A DNA stretch of 64,000 bases from Akkermansiaceae bacterium (GCA_017798145.1 CP059069.1:3209226-3273225), one strand, 5' to 3'; counted from the stretch's first letter, positions 16,780-26,215 are shown. Notes: a model not told the origin generated them from the letters alone. Numbers and translations are program-made.

Positions 16780-17250
16780 TTAGGTTCTGGTTCTTACGAT
16801 GAGCTGGAATGAATTCACGGACACGATCTCAAGGATGGTGCCCTGCGGGATCTGGCCGGATTGGGAAACGGCTTCGTAGCGCTTCCCGCCGACCATCACA
16901 TATCCGCTGGGCGAGAGCACTGTGATGGATTCCGCGTCCTTGCCAATCAAATCCCGCGCCTCGGAGCCGATTGCCGAGGAGGTTGCGGAAATCTCGTCGT
17001 CGAGGAAGAAGCGGCGACCGAACTTCGTGTTCGGGAGGATCTTGAACTGGACGTAGAAAAGGGTGATGGCGGCGAGGATCGTGATGGCGATGGCGATCAT
17101 CCCTTCCGTGGGGCCGAGTATGACGAAGGAAACGATGCAGCCGGTGAAAAGCGAGACCCCTCCGACAATGCCGAGGATGCCGCCGGGGATCATCACCTCC
17201 GCGGCGAGCAGGAGCAGTCCGAGGGTGAAGAGGAGGATGATGAGCGTCAT
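16780..17250 (-). CDS. Short NfeD-family membrane protein
   Basis: The 156-aa product has two or three N-terminal membrane helices ([52 protein letters not shown]). A C-terminal NfeD OB-fold domain ([33 protein letters not shown]) follows. Short NfeD proteins lack the protease domain and usually accompany SPFH or flotillin genes, as here with floA 7 bp downstream. They are thought to act as membrane partners of flotillins. Confidence 0.92.
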   Translation of the reverse strand: MTLIILLFTLGLLLLAAEVMIPGGILGIVGGVSLFTGCIVSFVILGPTEGMIAIAITILAAITLFYVQFKILPNTKFGRRFFLDDEISATSSAIGSEARDLIGKDAESITVLSPSGYVMVGGKRYEAVSQSGQIPQGTILEIVSVNSFQLIVRTRT

Positions 17251-17277
17251 AAAGATTCAAACTTAAAACTCAGACTC
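17250..17277. repeat. Degenerate heptamer array (TAAAGAT/TCAAACT/TAAAACT/CAGACTC)
   Basis: Four consecutive 7-bp units share a ...AAACT-like core in constant phase. They lie in the gap between the two nfeD genes and touch the start codon of the short one. Confidence 0.6.
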
Positions 17278-17292
17278 TAGGGAGGAAATTGC

Positions 17293-18690
17293 TCAGCCGA
17301 TCACCTCGACCTTTAGCTCGAACTCGGTTTTTTCCATGACCCGGACGGCGGTGCCGGGGTCTGCGGTGCCGAGGGCGAGGCGGGCGTCGTAACGTTTTCC
17401 TGCGATCTCAATCTGTCCCGAGGGGTATAGTGCGGTGATGGCATGGCCTTGGGCGCCGATGAGGGATGGCTCCGAGCGGGCGGCGGAGGATTGGGTGGTT
17501 TCGCCGCCGATGGCGGATTGGAGAACCATTTTTCCCCACAGGCCGCCGCTGGGCATGAAGCGCAGGAGCGCCGCGAAGAGCGCGATGGATCCGGCTGTGC
17601 CGATGATGAGGTTGGTGAGGGGTTTCACGAGGAAACCGGAGTCCCATGCGATGGGTTGGTCCGGCCAGATGTCCGACATGCCCCAGAGAAGGGAGCCGAG
17701 CATCATGATGGCACCTGGGATGGCGAGCATGAAGAAGCCGGGGATGAAAAACAGGTCGATGAGGACGAGCGCGAAGCCGATGAAGAAGAACAAGGCCGGC
17801 TCGTGCCCGGAGAGACCGGCGGCGTAGTGGCCGAAAAAGACGATGGCGAGGATGATGCCCCCGCCGATGCCGAAAATGCCGAAGCCGGGGGTCTTGAACT
17901 CCAGGTAGATGAGGAGGAGCCCGGCGGCGAGGAGCAGGGGTGCCCATGCCGTGAGGTATTGGGCGAGCCGCTCCGACCATGAGACCTCCAGTTTTGTGAC
18001 CGAGTGGTTTCCCTCGCCGAAAAGCGTGTTCAGCAATGAGTCGAGGTTCGGCTCGATTCCGGCGGCGAGGAGGGGCCTTGGCGGGTCGCCGTATTCCTTC
18101 ATGGCCTCGGTGGCGGTGAGGGTGAGGAGTTCCTTTTTCGGTTTGATGATCTCATCGCCGAATTTCAGCTCGTAGTTCGCGTCGATCATGGCGGAGATGG
18201 CCTTGGCGCGGTTTTCCTCATCCCCGGACATGGCGCGGACGCGGGCTTTCAGGTAGGAGACGATCTTTTGTTTCATCGTCTCGTCGATGTCGGCCCCGGC
18301 TCCTGAGACGGGAGCGGCCGCACCGATGATCGCGGTGGGGGCGAAATAGATTTCGCTGGTTCCTGCCGAAATGAGCGCTCCGGCGGAGATGGCCTCTGTG
18401 TTGACGTAGGTGATGACTTTTCCGGGGAATTTGTCGATGGCCTTGAGCATGTCGAAGGTGACATCGAGGCGGCCGCCGGGGGTCTCCATGTCGAGGATCA
18501 CCGTGTTTGCTCCCTGCTCGATGGCAGTCTTCAGGCCGCGGCGGAGGATGTAGAGTTCAGGCGGGGCGATCTGGTCGCGGATGGGGATGACGACGACCTT
18601 GGTCGGTTCCGCTTTCCCCGTTTCCTGCGCGGGCAGGGTTGCGGGGAAGAGGGCGGAGAGCGCGAGAAGGAGGCGGAGTGTTCTGGTCAT
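17293..18690 (-). CDS. Long NfeD: ClpP-class membrane-bound serine protease with NfeD domain
   Basis: The 465-aa protein has a signal sequence (MTRTLRLLLALSALFPATLPA), then a ClpP/SppA-like protease domain. VILDMETPGGRLD supplies the oxyanion-region Gly-Gly, and AISAGALISAG carries the likely catalytic Ser. The Lys of the usual Ser-Lys dyad is probably further on (about residues 150-200) but I cannot assign it firmly. Five or so membrane helices follow (LLLAAGLLLIYLEF through ALFAALLRFM), then an OB-fold NfeD domain (HAITALYPSGQIEIAGKRYD). It is a membrane protease with its active site outside the cytoplasm. It precedes short nfeD and floA by 42 bp. Confidence 0.93.
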   Translation of the reverse strand: MTRTLRLLLALSALFPATLPAQETGKAEPTKVVVIPIRDQIAPPELYILRRGLKTAIEQGANTVILDMETPGGRLDVTFDMLKAIDKFPGKVITYVNTEAISAGALISAGTSEIYFAPTAIIGAAAPVSGAGADIDETMKQKIVSYLKARVRAMSGDEENRAKAISAMIDANYELKFGDEIIKPKKELLTLTATEAMKEYGDPPRPLLAAGIEPNLDSLLNTLFGEGNHSVTKLEVSWSERLAQYLTAWAPLLLAAGLLLIYLEFKTPGFGIFGIGGGIILAIVFFGHYAAGLSGHEPALFFFIGFALVLIDLFFIPGFFMLAIPGAIMMLGSLLWGMSDIWPDQPIAWDSGFLVKPLTNLIIGTAGSIALFAALLRFMPSGGLWGKMVLQSAIGGETTQSSAARSEPSLIGAQGHAITALYPSGQIEIAGKRYDARLALGTADPGTAVRVMEKTEFELKVEVIG

Positions 18691-18702
18691 GACAGTGGAG
18701 GC

Positions 18703-19362
18703 TTACATGTCGCCCGGCGTGAAGCCCATGACAATGTCGAACTTCGCGGCCAGCTCGCCGGCCTTGCTTTCCGGAATGGGTGTGAAATCGCGGATGATGG
18801 ATTCCCGCTGTTTTGCGTCTTTCACTCTAGAGAGAAGGCCGTCCTTCTCGTTCTTCGGCTCGCCCTTGATGTAGAGCTGGGTGGTCCATTTGTCCCTACC
18901 CTTCATTTTCACCGCGAAATGGATGTGCGGGGTGCGGCCGGGATATGAGACGGGTTTGACTGTGCGGAAATAATACTCGCCGCTGGTGCCGGTGAGGAAG
19001 CGCCCGAAGCCCTGGAAGTTCGCATCTCGCTTCTCCGCGCCGTTGCTGCCCTTGTGGAGATAGACGCCGTGGTGATCCACCTGCCAGATTTCGACGAGGG
19101 CGTTGCGGATTGGCTCGCCCGAGGGGCCGAGGATGCGGCCGCTGAGGTGGGTGACCTGGCCGAGGGAGGGCTTTAGCCCGTCGTTGACGATGATGAGGTC
19201 GTTGTCGGTGTCGAGCGGGAGATCGACGGGGTAGAAGGGCCCCTCACCTTGTCTCGGGGTCTGGGTAAGGGCTTCCGCGAATGCGCCGGGGATCCACAGC
19301 CCGGCGGCTCCGAGGGCGAAATTGCGGACGAAGGCGCGGCGGGTTGGATTGGATAGGTGCAT
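18703..19362 (-). CDS. Exported intradiol ring-cleavage dioxygenase-like protein (Tat signal)
   Basis: The protein has 219 aa from ATG 19362, which places a twin-arginine-type leader (NPTRRAFVRNFALGAAGLWI) at the N-terminus. The beta-sandwich core matches intradiol dioxygenases: EGPFYPVDLPL, LSGRILGPSGEPIRNALVEI, WQVDHHGVYLHKG, GEYYFRTVKPVSYPGRTPHI then HFAV. The Tyr and two His (TPHIHF) expected to bind Fe(III) are present. Classical members open catechol or protocatechuate rings in the cytoplasm, but exported relatives are common in Verrucomicrobia and Bacteroidetes and their substrates are unknown. It starts the operon leading into the NfeD protease, 12 bp away. Confidence 0.88.
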   Translation of the reverse strand: MHLSNPTRRAFVRNFALGAAGLWIPGAFAEALTQTPRQGEGPFYPVDLPLDTDNDLIIVNDGLKPSLGQVTHLSGRILGPSGEPIRNALVEIWQVDHHGVYLHKGSNGAEKRDANFQGFGRFLTGTSGEYYFRTVKPVSYPGRTPHIHFAVKMKGRDKWTTQLYIKGEPKNEKDGLLSRVKDAKQRESIIRDFTPIPESKAGELAAKFDIVMGFTPGDM

Positions 19363-19475
19363 GGGATGTTTGCGGATCGGTTGAAAGGTAGGGTGTTGGC
19401 GCACGAAATCAACACCCCATCCAGCGTGTCCTCGCTCTCCCTTGCAGAGGAGCGGTTTCTCTGCATGATGGGGGT

Positions 19476-21587
19476 GTGGAGGGGGTACTCAAAAAAGCAT
19501 TGGTCAAGGCACCGGGCGCGGCGCTGAAAGAGCATTTCGGCTTCTCCAAATTCCTCGACGGCCAGGAGGAGGTGATTTCCGAGATCGTTTCCGGAAAGGA
19601 CGGGCTGGTGGTGATGCCGACGGGCGGGGGGAAATCCCTGTGTTTCCAGATCCCGGCGCTGTGTTTTCCTGGCGTGACCCTGGTGATTTCCCCGCTGATC
19701 GCTTTGATGAAGGATCAGGTGGATGCGCTGCAGGCGCGCGGGATCGCGGCGACGCTGATCAACTCCACCCTGTCCTGGCCGGAGCAGAAGGAGCGGCTCG
19801 ACGGGATGAAGCGCGGGGATTTCAAGCTGGTGTATGTCGCTCCGGAAAGGTTCCGGGCGGAGAGTTTCCTGCGGGCGCTGGAGGGGGTGGAGATCTCGCT
19901 GTTTGCGATTGATGAGGCGCACTGCCTTTCGCAGTGGGGGCATGATTTCAGGCCGGATTACATGCGCCTGGGGAAGGCCTTGGAGAAAATCGGCAGGCCG
20001 CAGTGCGTTGCGCTGACCGCGACAGCGACCCCGGTGGTCAGGGAAGACATCCTGAAAGTGCTCGGTCTGCGGGAGCCCTTCGAGCGGGTAAGCGGTTTCT
20101 CAAGGCCCAACCTTTCGCTTGGGATCACGGCGGTGGACAAGGCGGCGCAGAAGGACGAGCGGATCAGGGCGGTCATCTCCGCCCACAAGACCGGCATCAT
20201 CTACTGCGCGACGCGGAAGAAGGTGGATCTGGTTTCCGAAACGCTGGCCAGCTGGGGGGTGAAATGCGTTTCCTACCACGGCGGTATGGGAGATGCGGAG
20301 CGGGTGAAGGCGCAGGAGATTTTCATTTCCAAGAAAGTCGATATCGCGGTGGCCACGAACGCGTTCGGGATGGGCATCGACCGGGGGGATGTGCGTTTCG
20401 TGATCCATTACGAGATCCCGGGGAGCGTCGAGGCATACTACCAGGAGGCTGGGCGCGCCGGGCGGGATGGGGAGGCGGCGGTGTGTGAGCTATTGTTCAA
20501 CTATGCGGATACCCGCACCCAAGAGTTTTTCATCGACGGGGCGAACCCTTCCGCGACGACAGTTAGGCAGATCTATCAGTATCTGCTCAACGAAGCGGAC
20601 GATAACCACGAGGTTTTCCGGACGCTGGAGGACATCGCGGAGCACGCGGATGTGAAAAACTCGATGGCCGTAGGCAGTGCGCTGACCATCCTCGCGCGGG
20701 GGCGTTTCATCGAGAGATTCGATGTGAAGGCGAAGCGGATGCGGGGCACGCGATTGCTGAAGCCGGAGCTTTTGGTGCGGGACATGAAGCTTGATGAGGA
20801 GGCGATGGAGGCCAAGGACGCCCGCGACCGCGAGAAGCTCAAGGCGATGGTGGAGATGTGCTACGCGCGCACCTGCCGCCAGCAGTGGATCCTGCAATAT
20901 TTTGGCGAGGCCGATGCGGCGACCTGCGGCAACTGTGACATGTGCCGGGACAGGAGCGCGGGAGATTTCCGGAAGCCCACGGCGGAGGAAGGGATGATGG
21001 TGAAAAAGGCGCTTGCAGGGGTTGCGCGGATGTCGCGGAAGCGCGGCGGCGGCTGGGAGGGCATCTATGGGAAAGGACGCATCATACAGATGCTCTCCGG
21101 CAGCAAGTCCCAGGAAATCCTCAACAACCGCCTCGACCAGCTCACCACCTACGGCATCCTCGCCGACAAGACCACGGGCTACCTCAACGGCCTTTTCCGT
21201 TCCATGGCGGAGGAGGGGCTGGTCATCACCCAGACCGGCGAGTATCCCCTGATGACCCTTTCGGACAAGGGTGAGGCGGTCATGCTGGGGAAAGCCACCT
21301 TCGAGCTGCGCTGGCCGGACGAGGTGGCCAAGCCGCAGGGCCTGGAGGCACAGGATTTCGACCCGCAGCTATACGCCATGCTCAAGGATCTGCGCTTCAA
21401 GCTCGCGAAAAAGCACGGGGTGCCGCAATACATCGTTTTCTCCAACAAGGTGCTTGAGGCGCTCACCCGATACATGCCCCCGGATGTGGGGCATGCGCTC
21501 GCCGTGCCGGGCATAGGCGAGGGCAAGGCGCAGACCTACCTGCCGCCTTTCCTGGAAATGATCCGCACCTACCGTGCCATGCGGTGA
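19476..21587 (+). CDS. recQ: ATP-dependent DNA helicase RecQ
   Basis: The 703-aa protein starts at GTG 19476. Helicase motifs are clear: Walker A VVMPTGGGKSLCFQIPAL, DEAH box FAIDEAHCLSQWGHDFRPDY, motif III LTATATPVV, motif V ATNAFGMGIDRGDVRFVIHY and motif VI QEAGRAGRDG. The RecQ-Ct zinc site is present (CYARTCRQQW ... CGNCDMC), followed by a winged helix and a C-terminal HRDC domain (about residues 620-703). It unwinds DNA 3'-5' in recombination and fork repair. It diverges from the dioxygenase operon, and its stop abuts the stop of the RodZ-like gene. Confidence 0.95.
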   Translation: MEGVLKKALVKAPGAALKEHFGFSKFLDGQEEVISEIVSGKDGLVVMPTGGGKSLCFQIPALCFPGVTLVISPLIALMKDQVDALQARGIAATLINSTLSWPEQKERLDGMKRGDFKLVYVAPERFRAESFLRALEGVEISLFAIDEAHCLSQWGHDFRPDYMRLGKALEKIGRPQCVALTATATPVVREDILKVLGLREPFERVSGFSRPNLSLGITAVDKAAQKDERIRAVISAHKTGIIYCATRKKVDLVSETLASWGVKCVSYHGGMGDAERVKAQEIFISKKVDIAVATNAFGMGIDRGDVRFVIHYEIPGSVEAYYQEAGRAGRDGEAAVCELLFNYADTRTQEFFIDGANPSATTVRQIYQYLLNEADDNHEVFRTLEDIAEHADVKNSMAVGSALTILARGRFIERFDVKAKRMRGTRLLKPELLVRDMKLDEEAMEAKDARDREKLKAMVEMCYARTCRQQWILQYFGEADAATCGNCDMCRDRSAGDFRKPTAEEGMMVKKALAGVARMSRKRGGGWEGIYGKGRIIQMLSGSKSQEILNNRLDQLTTYGILADKTTGYLNGLFRSMAEEGLVITQTGEYPLMTLSDKGEAVMLGKATFELRWPDEVAKPQGLEAQDFDPQLYAMLKDLRFKLAKKHGVPQYIVFSNKVLEALTRYMPPDVGHALAVPGIGEGKAQTYLPPFLEMIRTYRAMR

Positions 21588-22169
21588 CTATTCCTCGACG
21601 ATGATCGCGCGCTTCGGCGGTTCGGGTTGGGCGGTTGCCACGGACTTCTCCTCCGTCTCCGCAGCGTCCTGCGGCGCGGGCGCGGGCTCCGGTGCTGCGG
21701 CCTGCTGGATTGGAGGGGCGGGCGGGGCGGTTGGGGCGGGCGGTGAAAGCTGGTCATCGAGCCTCTTGTACACCTCCATCCCCCCGAAAACCAGCCCGCC
21801 GGTGATCAGGGCCATCCACACCGCGGCCATCGCCCCGCCACCCGAGCTTTTCTCCTTCGGCTTCTCGCGGATGACGGGGGCGGAATCGGTTTCCGAGAGG
21901 TCGATGAAAGACTCAACGGCCTCTGAGTCGATCAGCGTAGTCGGCACAAGGTCTTCGATCCACTGGCTGACATCCAGGTTGAGATAGTCGCCGTATTGCC
22001 GGAGGAAGCTGCGGGCATAGAGCGGGCTGGTGAAGAACCCGAAGTCATCGGCCTCCAGCGCCTCGACGACGGCACGGGGCAACCGGGCGCGATACACTGC
22101 GTCATCCACGGTGATTTCGGCGGATTCGCGTGCGCTGCGCAGGATTTTGCCGAGGCTTTCTTCCGTCAT
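21588..22169 (-). CDS. RodZ-like helix-turn-helix membrane protein
   Basis: The protein has 193 aa from ATG 22169; the longer frame adds 24 non-conserved residues. The N-terminus is a RodZ/HTH_25-type helix-turn-helix (LGKILRSARESAEITVDDAV, LPRAVVEALEADDF, SPLYARSFLRQYGDYLNLD). One membrane helix follows (AAVWMALITGGLVFGG), then a Pro/Ala-rich external tail. RodZ links MreB to the cell-wall synthesis complex. The tail is short and disordered here, without the usual beta domain, so this is a RodZ-like protein rather than certain RodZ. It diverges from bamA across 168 bp. Confidence 0.8.
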   Translation of the reverse strand: MTEESLGKILRSARESAEITVDDAVYRARLPRAVVEALEADDFGFFTSPLYARSFLRQYGDYLNLDVSQWIEDLVPTTLIDSEAVESFIDLSETDSAPVIREKPKEKSSGGGAMAAVWMALITGGLVFGGMEVYKRLDDQLSPPAPTAPPAPPIQQAAAPEPAPAPQDAAETEEKSVATAQPEPPKRAIIVEE

Positions 22170-22337
22170 CGTTCTGCGATGAAAGCTTATCCCGCGCCAT
22201 CTTGCAACCCGCCCGGCGGCAGTCCCCGAAATTTCCGCCAAGATGCGCCGTTCCCGCAGAAATGGCCGCCGCCCGCTATTGACCTTGACGCTTCCGGAGC
22301 CTGCGGGCTTTATCGGCGCGACATTTCCACCACCACC

Positions 22338-24686
22338 ATGACCAAGATAAAAACTTTCCCGGCGCGTGCCAGGTTGACATCACGCATCGCTCTCTTCGCA
22401 CTGGCGCTTTTCGCCGCATTCGCAGGCCAGCTCCATGCCCAGGATTTCGAGGGGAAAAACATCACGGAAGTGGCCATCCGCTACCGCGGCGCCAAGACAG
22501 TCGATGAAGCCCGCATCCGCAACCTCATGTCCACCAAGGCCGGCTCCCAATACCGCGCCGAGCGCCTTGACAACGACATCAAGACCCTCTTCGAGTCCGG
22601 CCTGATCGATGACGTGCGTTTCCTCGCGGAGTCCGTCGGCGGCGGTGTCCGGGTCATCGCGGATGTCCTCACCCGCCCGGCGGTCAACGGTGTCGGATTC
22701 GTCGGCAACACGATCTTCTCGGACCAGAAACTGGCCAAGGAAACCAAGCTGAAATCCGGCGGAGCCATGGGCGACGCGGAAATCCTGGAAGCCCGCCGCA
22801 ACATCGAGAAATACTACCAGGGCTACGGCTACCCCGATGTGCTTGTCAGCCACCGCACCCAGGCCACCGGCCAGCCGGGTCTGTCCGACCTGATCTTCGT
22901 GATCGACGAAGGGGCGAAAAACGAGGTCCGCAAGATCCGCTTCGAGGGCAACAGCGTCTTCACCTCCAAGGAACTGCGCAAGGAAATGAAGACCAAGCCC
23001 AAGGGCTGGTTCTCCTGGCTCACCAAGTCCGGCCGCTTCGAGTCCTACCAACTCGACGAGGATCTCGATGCCGTCCTCGATTACTACCGTGACAGGGGAT
23101 ACCTCCGCGCCAGCAGCCCCGGCATCCGCCGCGATCCCGTCGGCGATGGCCGGGTCGATCTCGTGGTTCCCATCAACGAGGGCGAGAAATACACCGTTGA
23201 CGGTGTCAGCTTCGGCAGGATGACCGTTTTCAAGGCCGAGGAACTCTATCCCTCCATGAAACTCGTCGGCGGTGATGCCTATTCCTCCTCGGAAATGCGC
23301 GACGACATCAAGACGATCCGCAGCTTCTACGGCTCGCGCGGCTACGCGGATGCCGTGGTTTCCCCCGACATCAAGGATGCCGGCCCGAACAAGGTGACGA
23401 TCAAATACCAGGTTTCCGAAGGCTCCCGCTACAAGGTGGGCAAGGTCAACATCCAGGGCAACACCAAGACCAAGGACAAGGTCATCCGCCGCGAGGTGCC
23501 GCTCAAGCCCGGAGACTGGTTCAACACCGTCGAGCTGGAAACCACCAAGGCACGCCTCGAGAACCTCCAATACTTCGGAAGCGTCGAGGCCAGCGGCACG
23601 CCCGGCGGCGGCGGCTACCGCGATGTCGATATCCTCGTCGAGGAGCGAAACACCGGCTCCGTCGGCGTCGGCATAGGCTTCAGCACGGATGCGAACATCG
23701 TGGGCTTCCTCAGCCTTGAGCAGACAAACTTCGACCTGTTCAACCCATGGGCATTCACCGGCGGCGGCCAGCGCTTCGGGATGAATCTGCGCCTCGGAAC
23801 CGAGCAAACCGATTTCAGCGTCTCGCTCGTGGAGCCTTGGTTCCTTGACAGGCGCCTTTCCCTCGGCGGCGAGCTGTTCTTCCGCCAGAACCAGTTCTTC
23901 AGCGACGTGTACGAGCAGACCAACGCGGGCGGTGCGATCTATGTCCGCAAGCCGCTAACCGAGAAATCCTCGCTCAAGCTTGAATACCGCCTGGAGCAGG
24001 TCGGGATCGATGTGGATGCTGGAGCCACCGCATTCTTCAAGGCAAACGTGACGGACGGTGATTTCATCCGCAGCGCGGTGACAGCCAGCTACCTCTACGA
24101 CAACCGCGATAGCACCATCGAGCCCCGCAAGGGCGAGCGCTTTGATATCTCCCTCGGCATGGCCGGGGGGATCTTCGGCGGCGATGTGGATATCATCAAT
24201 TTCTCCGCCCTGGGATCGAAATACTGGAACCTCAAATGGGACACCATCCTCTCCGTCAACGGCGAACTCGCCTTCGTGGACGCCATCAACGGCACCGTCC
24301 CCGTCTTTGACCGCCTCTTCCTCGGCGGCGGGCGCACCATGCGCGGCTTCGAGTTCCGCGACATCGGCGGCCCAAGGGATAACGGTGCAGGCGGCTCCGG
24401 CGAGGTCGTCGGCGGCCAGTCGCTGGGCTTCCTCAGCGTCGAATACACCGTGCCCATCATCGATACGGTTCGCGCCGCCGTGTTCTATGACATCGGCTTT
24501 GTGAACGACGGCTCATGGGATCTCTCCCCGGGCGACGTATACAGCGACATCGGCCTCGGTTTCCGCCTCAAGCTGCCGATCAGCCCCATCCCCCTCGCCC
24601 TGGACTACGCCGTGCCTGTCAGTTCCCCGGACAATGCCGCAGACAAGGGTGGCCAGTTCAACTTCTACCTCAACTACGAGTACTAG
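22338..24686 (+). CDS. bamA: Outer-membrane assembly factor BamA
   Basis: The protein has 782 aa from ATG 22338, which starts a signal peptide (FPARARLTSRIALFALALFA...QLHA). Residues ~25-430 hold five POTRA domains (repeats such as VNGVGFVGNTIFSDQKL, VRKIRFEGNSVFTSKEL, VGKVNIQGNTKTKDKVI). The C-terminal ~350 residues form the Omp85 barrel with VGVGIGFSTDANIVGFLSL, the lid-lock motif context LFLGGGRTMRGFEFRD (VRGF/Y variant) and final beta-signal NFYLNYEY. BamA inserts beta-barrel proteins into the outer membrane, so this organism is diderm. No Shine-Dalgarno motif precedes the start. A bidirectional terminator follows. Confidence 0.96.
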   Translation: MTKIKTFPARARLTSRIALFALALFAAFAGQLHAQDFEGKNITEVAIRYRGAKTVDEARIRNLMSTKAGSQYRAERLDNDIKTLFESGLIDDVRFLAESVGGGVRVIADVLTRPAVNGVGFVGNTIFSDQKLAKETKLKSGGAMGDAEILEARRNIEKYYQGYGYPDVLVSHRTQATGQPGLSDLIFVIDEGAKNEVRKIRFEGNSVFTSKELRKEMKTKPKGWFSWLTKSGRFESYQLDEDLDAVLDYYRDRGYLRASSPGIRRDPVGDGRVDLVVPINEGEKYTVDGVSFGRMTVFKAEELYPSMKLVGGDAYSSSEMRDDIKTIRSFYGSRGYADAVVSPDIKDAGPNKVTIKYQVSEGSRYKVGKVNIQGNTKTKDKVIRREVPLKPGDWFNTVELETTKARLENLQYFGSVEASGTPGGGGYRDVDILVEERNTGSVGVGIGFSTDANIVGFLSLEQTNFDLFNPWAFTGGGQRFGMNLRLGTEQTDFSVSLVEPWFLDRRLSLGGELFFRQNQFFSDVYEQTNAGGAIYVRKPLTEKSSLKLEYRLEQVGIDVDAGATAFFKANVTDGDFIRSAVTASYLYDNRDSTIEPRKGERFDISLGMAGGIFGGDVDIINFSALGSKYWNLKWDTILSVNGELAFVDAINGTVPVFDRLFLGGGRTMRGFEFRDIGGPRDNGAGGSGEVVGGQSLGFLSVEYTVPIIDTVRAAVFYDIGFVNDGSWDLSPGDVYSDIGLGFRLKLPISPIPLALDYAVPVSSPDNAADKGGQFNFYLNYEY

Positions 24687-24712
24687 GCCTTCGCATGAAG
24701 GGCTTCCAAAAG

Positions 24713-24742
24713 ACGGGATGGCCTTACGGCCATCCCGTTTTT
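24713..24742. terminator. Bidirectional intrinsic terminator between bamA and the rhomboid gene
   Basis: ACGGGATGGCC and GGCCATCCCGT form a perfect 11-bp stem with a TTAC loop. It is followed by T5 on the plus strand and preceded by an A-rich run (CCAAAAG) on the other side, so it suits both convergent genes. The T-run touches the rhomboid stop codon. Confidence 0.9.
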
Positions 24743-25542
24743 CATTTCCGCCGTCTTTCCGAGGCCTCCTGTTTTTCCCTCGCCCGTTTCAGGGATGCCA
24801 GGCTGACACGCGGCCTGAGAAGATATTTCCCGCACAGGTAGCCCGCCAGCGACCCGCCGAAATGACAAGCATGGCTGATCTGGAAAAGCCCGGCGAGATG
24901 ACCCTCGGAAAGCTGCCTTCCCCATCCGGCCAGCGGGCCCGTTGACAGATCCGGATGGAGCAGGGCGAGGATGAGGTTCGTCAGGATGACGCCCAGGCCT
25001 ATGGATTTTCCGCTCAGGAAAAGTGGCAGGAACCTTGATTCCGGCGAGAGCGTGGTGAGCAGGACAAGGAAGCCGAAGCAGATGGAAGAGGCTCCCACCA
25101 GGATGGGTGCATCGGCACCCGGGAGCGCTGGAGTGAGAAGCATGAAAAACACAGCTCCGGCCAATGCAGAGGATAGCGCCAGCAGCCAGAACGTCCGCTT
25201 CGGCACGATGTGCTCAAGCTTTGGCCCGAGGAGGATGAGGCAGGCGGCGTTGGCCAGGAGATGCGGCCAGTTTCCATGGATCAGCGCGTGGGAAATGGGC
25301 TGCCAGAAGGAGCCGGAGAGAAAATCCCTTGCTGTCAGGCCGAGGTGATGCTGGGCGAGCGAGAGCTTGCCCGCCATCGGGTCAAGCAGATCCCATACGA
25401 CGGGAACCGCCTGCACCAGGACCAGCATCCGCACCAGCGTCCATGTGGCCTGCGCATTCCGCATCTGCCGCAGGCTCCTGCCGATGCGGCCGGAGTTGCC
25501 GCCCATCTCCTTGTCGGTTTCCGGGCTGACGGGCGGGATCAT
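24742..25542 (-). CDS. Rhomboid-family intramembrane serine protease
   Basis: The 266-aa protein has a ~45-residue cytoplasmic N-terminus and about six membrane helices. Rhomboid landmarks are FWQPISHALIHGNWPHLLAN (with the His and Asn of the oxyanion region), ILVGASSICFGFLVLLTTLS and HACHFGGSLAGYL (catalytic His). The nucleophile motif reads G-A-S-S instead of the usual GxSG; the Ser is kept but the following Gly is replaced. Rhomboids cut membrane proteins within the bilayer. It is convergent with bamA. Function is likely active, but the changed motif leaves some doubt. Confidence 0.88.
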   Translation of the reverse strand: MIPPVSPETDKEMGGNSGRIGRSLRQMRNAQATWTLVRMLVLVQAVPVVWDLLDPMAGKLSLAQHHLGLTARDFLSGSFWQPISHALIHGNWPHLLANAACLILLGPKLEHIVPKRTFWLLALSSALAGAVFFMLLTPALPGADAPILVGASSICFGFLVLLTTLSPESRFLPLFLSGKSIGLGVILTNLILALLHPDLSTGPLAGWGRQLSEGHLAGLFQISHACHFGGSLAGYLCGKYLLRPRVSLASLKRAREKQEASERRRK

Positions 25543-25614
25543 AAGAAAAATCCTAAACTTTACATTCCAAGGCCTAACTAGGAGGGCAGGTGGGAAACTC
25601 CCCTTTTGAGAGCG

Positions 25615-25637
25615 TAAGATTTAGGGTTCAAGGTTTC
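25615..25637. repeat. Degenerate heptamer array (TAAGATT/TAGGGTT/CAAGGTT)
   Basis: Three 7-bp units in constant phase lie just downstream of the nuoC stop codon. Confidence 0.55.
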
Positions 25638-25639
25638 CC

Positions 25640-26215
25640 CTACTCCTGGTGCCTGGCTCGCGGCTCGCGCTTGGCGATGGTTTCCGCACCTGGTGAGGTG
25701 ACGAAGGGGCCGCCCTCCAGCGGTGCGACGCCGGTGAAGGCGACATCCGGCATGTCGGTGGGGCGGCCGGCGAGGGGGAAATCCTTTCTCAAGGGGAAGA
25801 ACGGGTAGCCCTCCCACATGAGGATGCGTTTCAGGTTTGGGTGATCGGAAAATGGGATGCCCATCATGTCCCAGACCTCGCGCTCATGCCAGTCCGCAGC
25901 TTCCCAGAGGGGGGTGGCGGTGGGGACGGACTCATCCTCGGAGACCTTGGCCTTCAGGCGCAGATGGCGGCTGTCGTCCAGGGATGCGAGCTCATAGACG
26001 ACCTCGAAGCGCGGATCCTCGCCGAAGTGGTCGAGCGAGGAAATGTCCAGCAGCAGCTCGTAGCCGAGCGTCTCCTTGCAGAGCGTCAGGGCTTTCGGAA
26101 GGGCTTCCAGGCTGAGGTTCAGGGTGTTCTCGCCGCGGAATTCGTTTTCGGAAAGGATGCCTTCCCCCAGCGCTTCGCGCAGGGCGGGAATGTCGGATTC
26201 GAGGACGGCGGACAT
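25640..26215 (-). CDS. nuoC: NADH-quinone oxidoreductase subunit C
   Basis: The 191-aa protein carries the 30-kDa subunit signature WEAADWHEREVWDMMGIPF followed by HPNLKRILMWEGYPFFPLRK. It belongs to the peripheral arm of complex I, between NuoB and NuoD. The N-terminal Rossmann-like part (LLLDISSLDHFGEDPRFEVV) is normal. It follows nuoB by 84 bp, a gap filled with short tandem repeats. nuoD does not follow: the next minus-strand gene is the rhomboid protease. Confidence 0.95.
   Translation of the reverse strand: MSAVLESDIPALREALGEGILSENEFRGENTLNLSLEALPKALTLCKETLGYELLLDISSLDHFGEDPRFEVVYELASLDDSRHLRLKAKVSEDESVPTATPLWEAADWHEREVWDMMGIPFSDHPNLKRILMWEGYPFFPLRKDFPLAGRPTDMPDVAFTGVAPLEGGPFVTSPGAETIAKREPRARHQE

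Noticed and set aside
22380..23807. 475-aa minus frame opposite bamA
   Set aside because: BamA is certain; the antisense product has no recognisable features.
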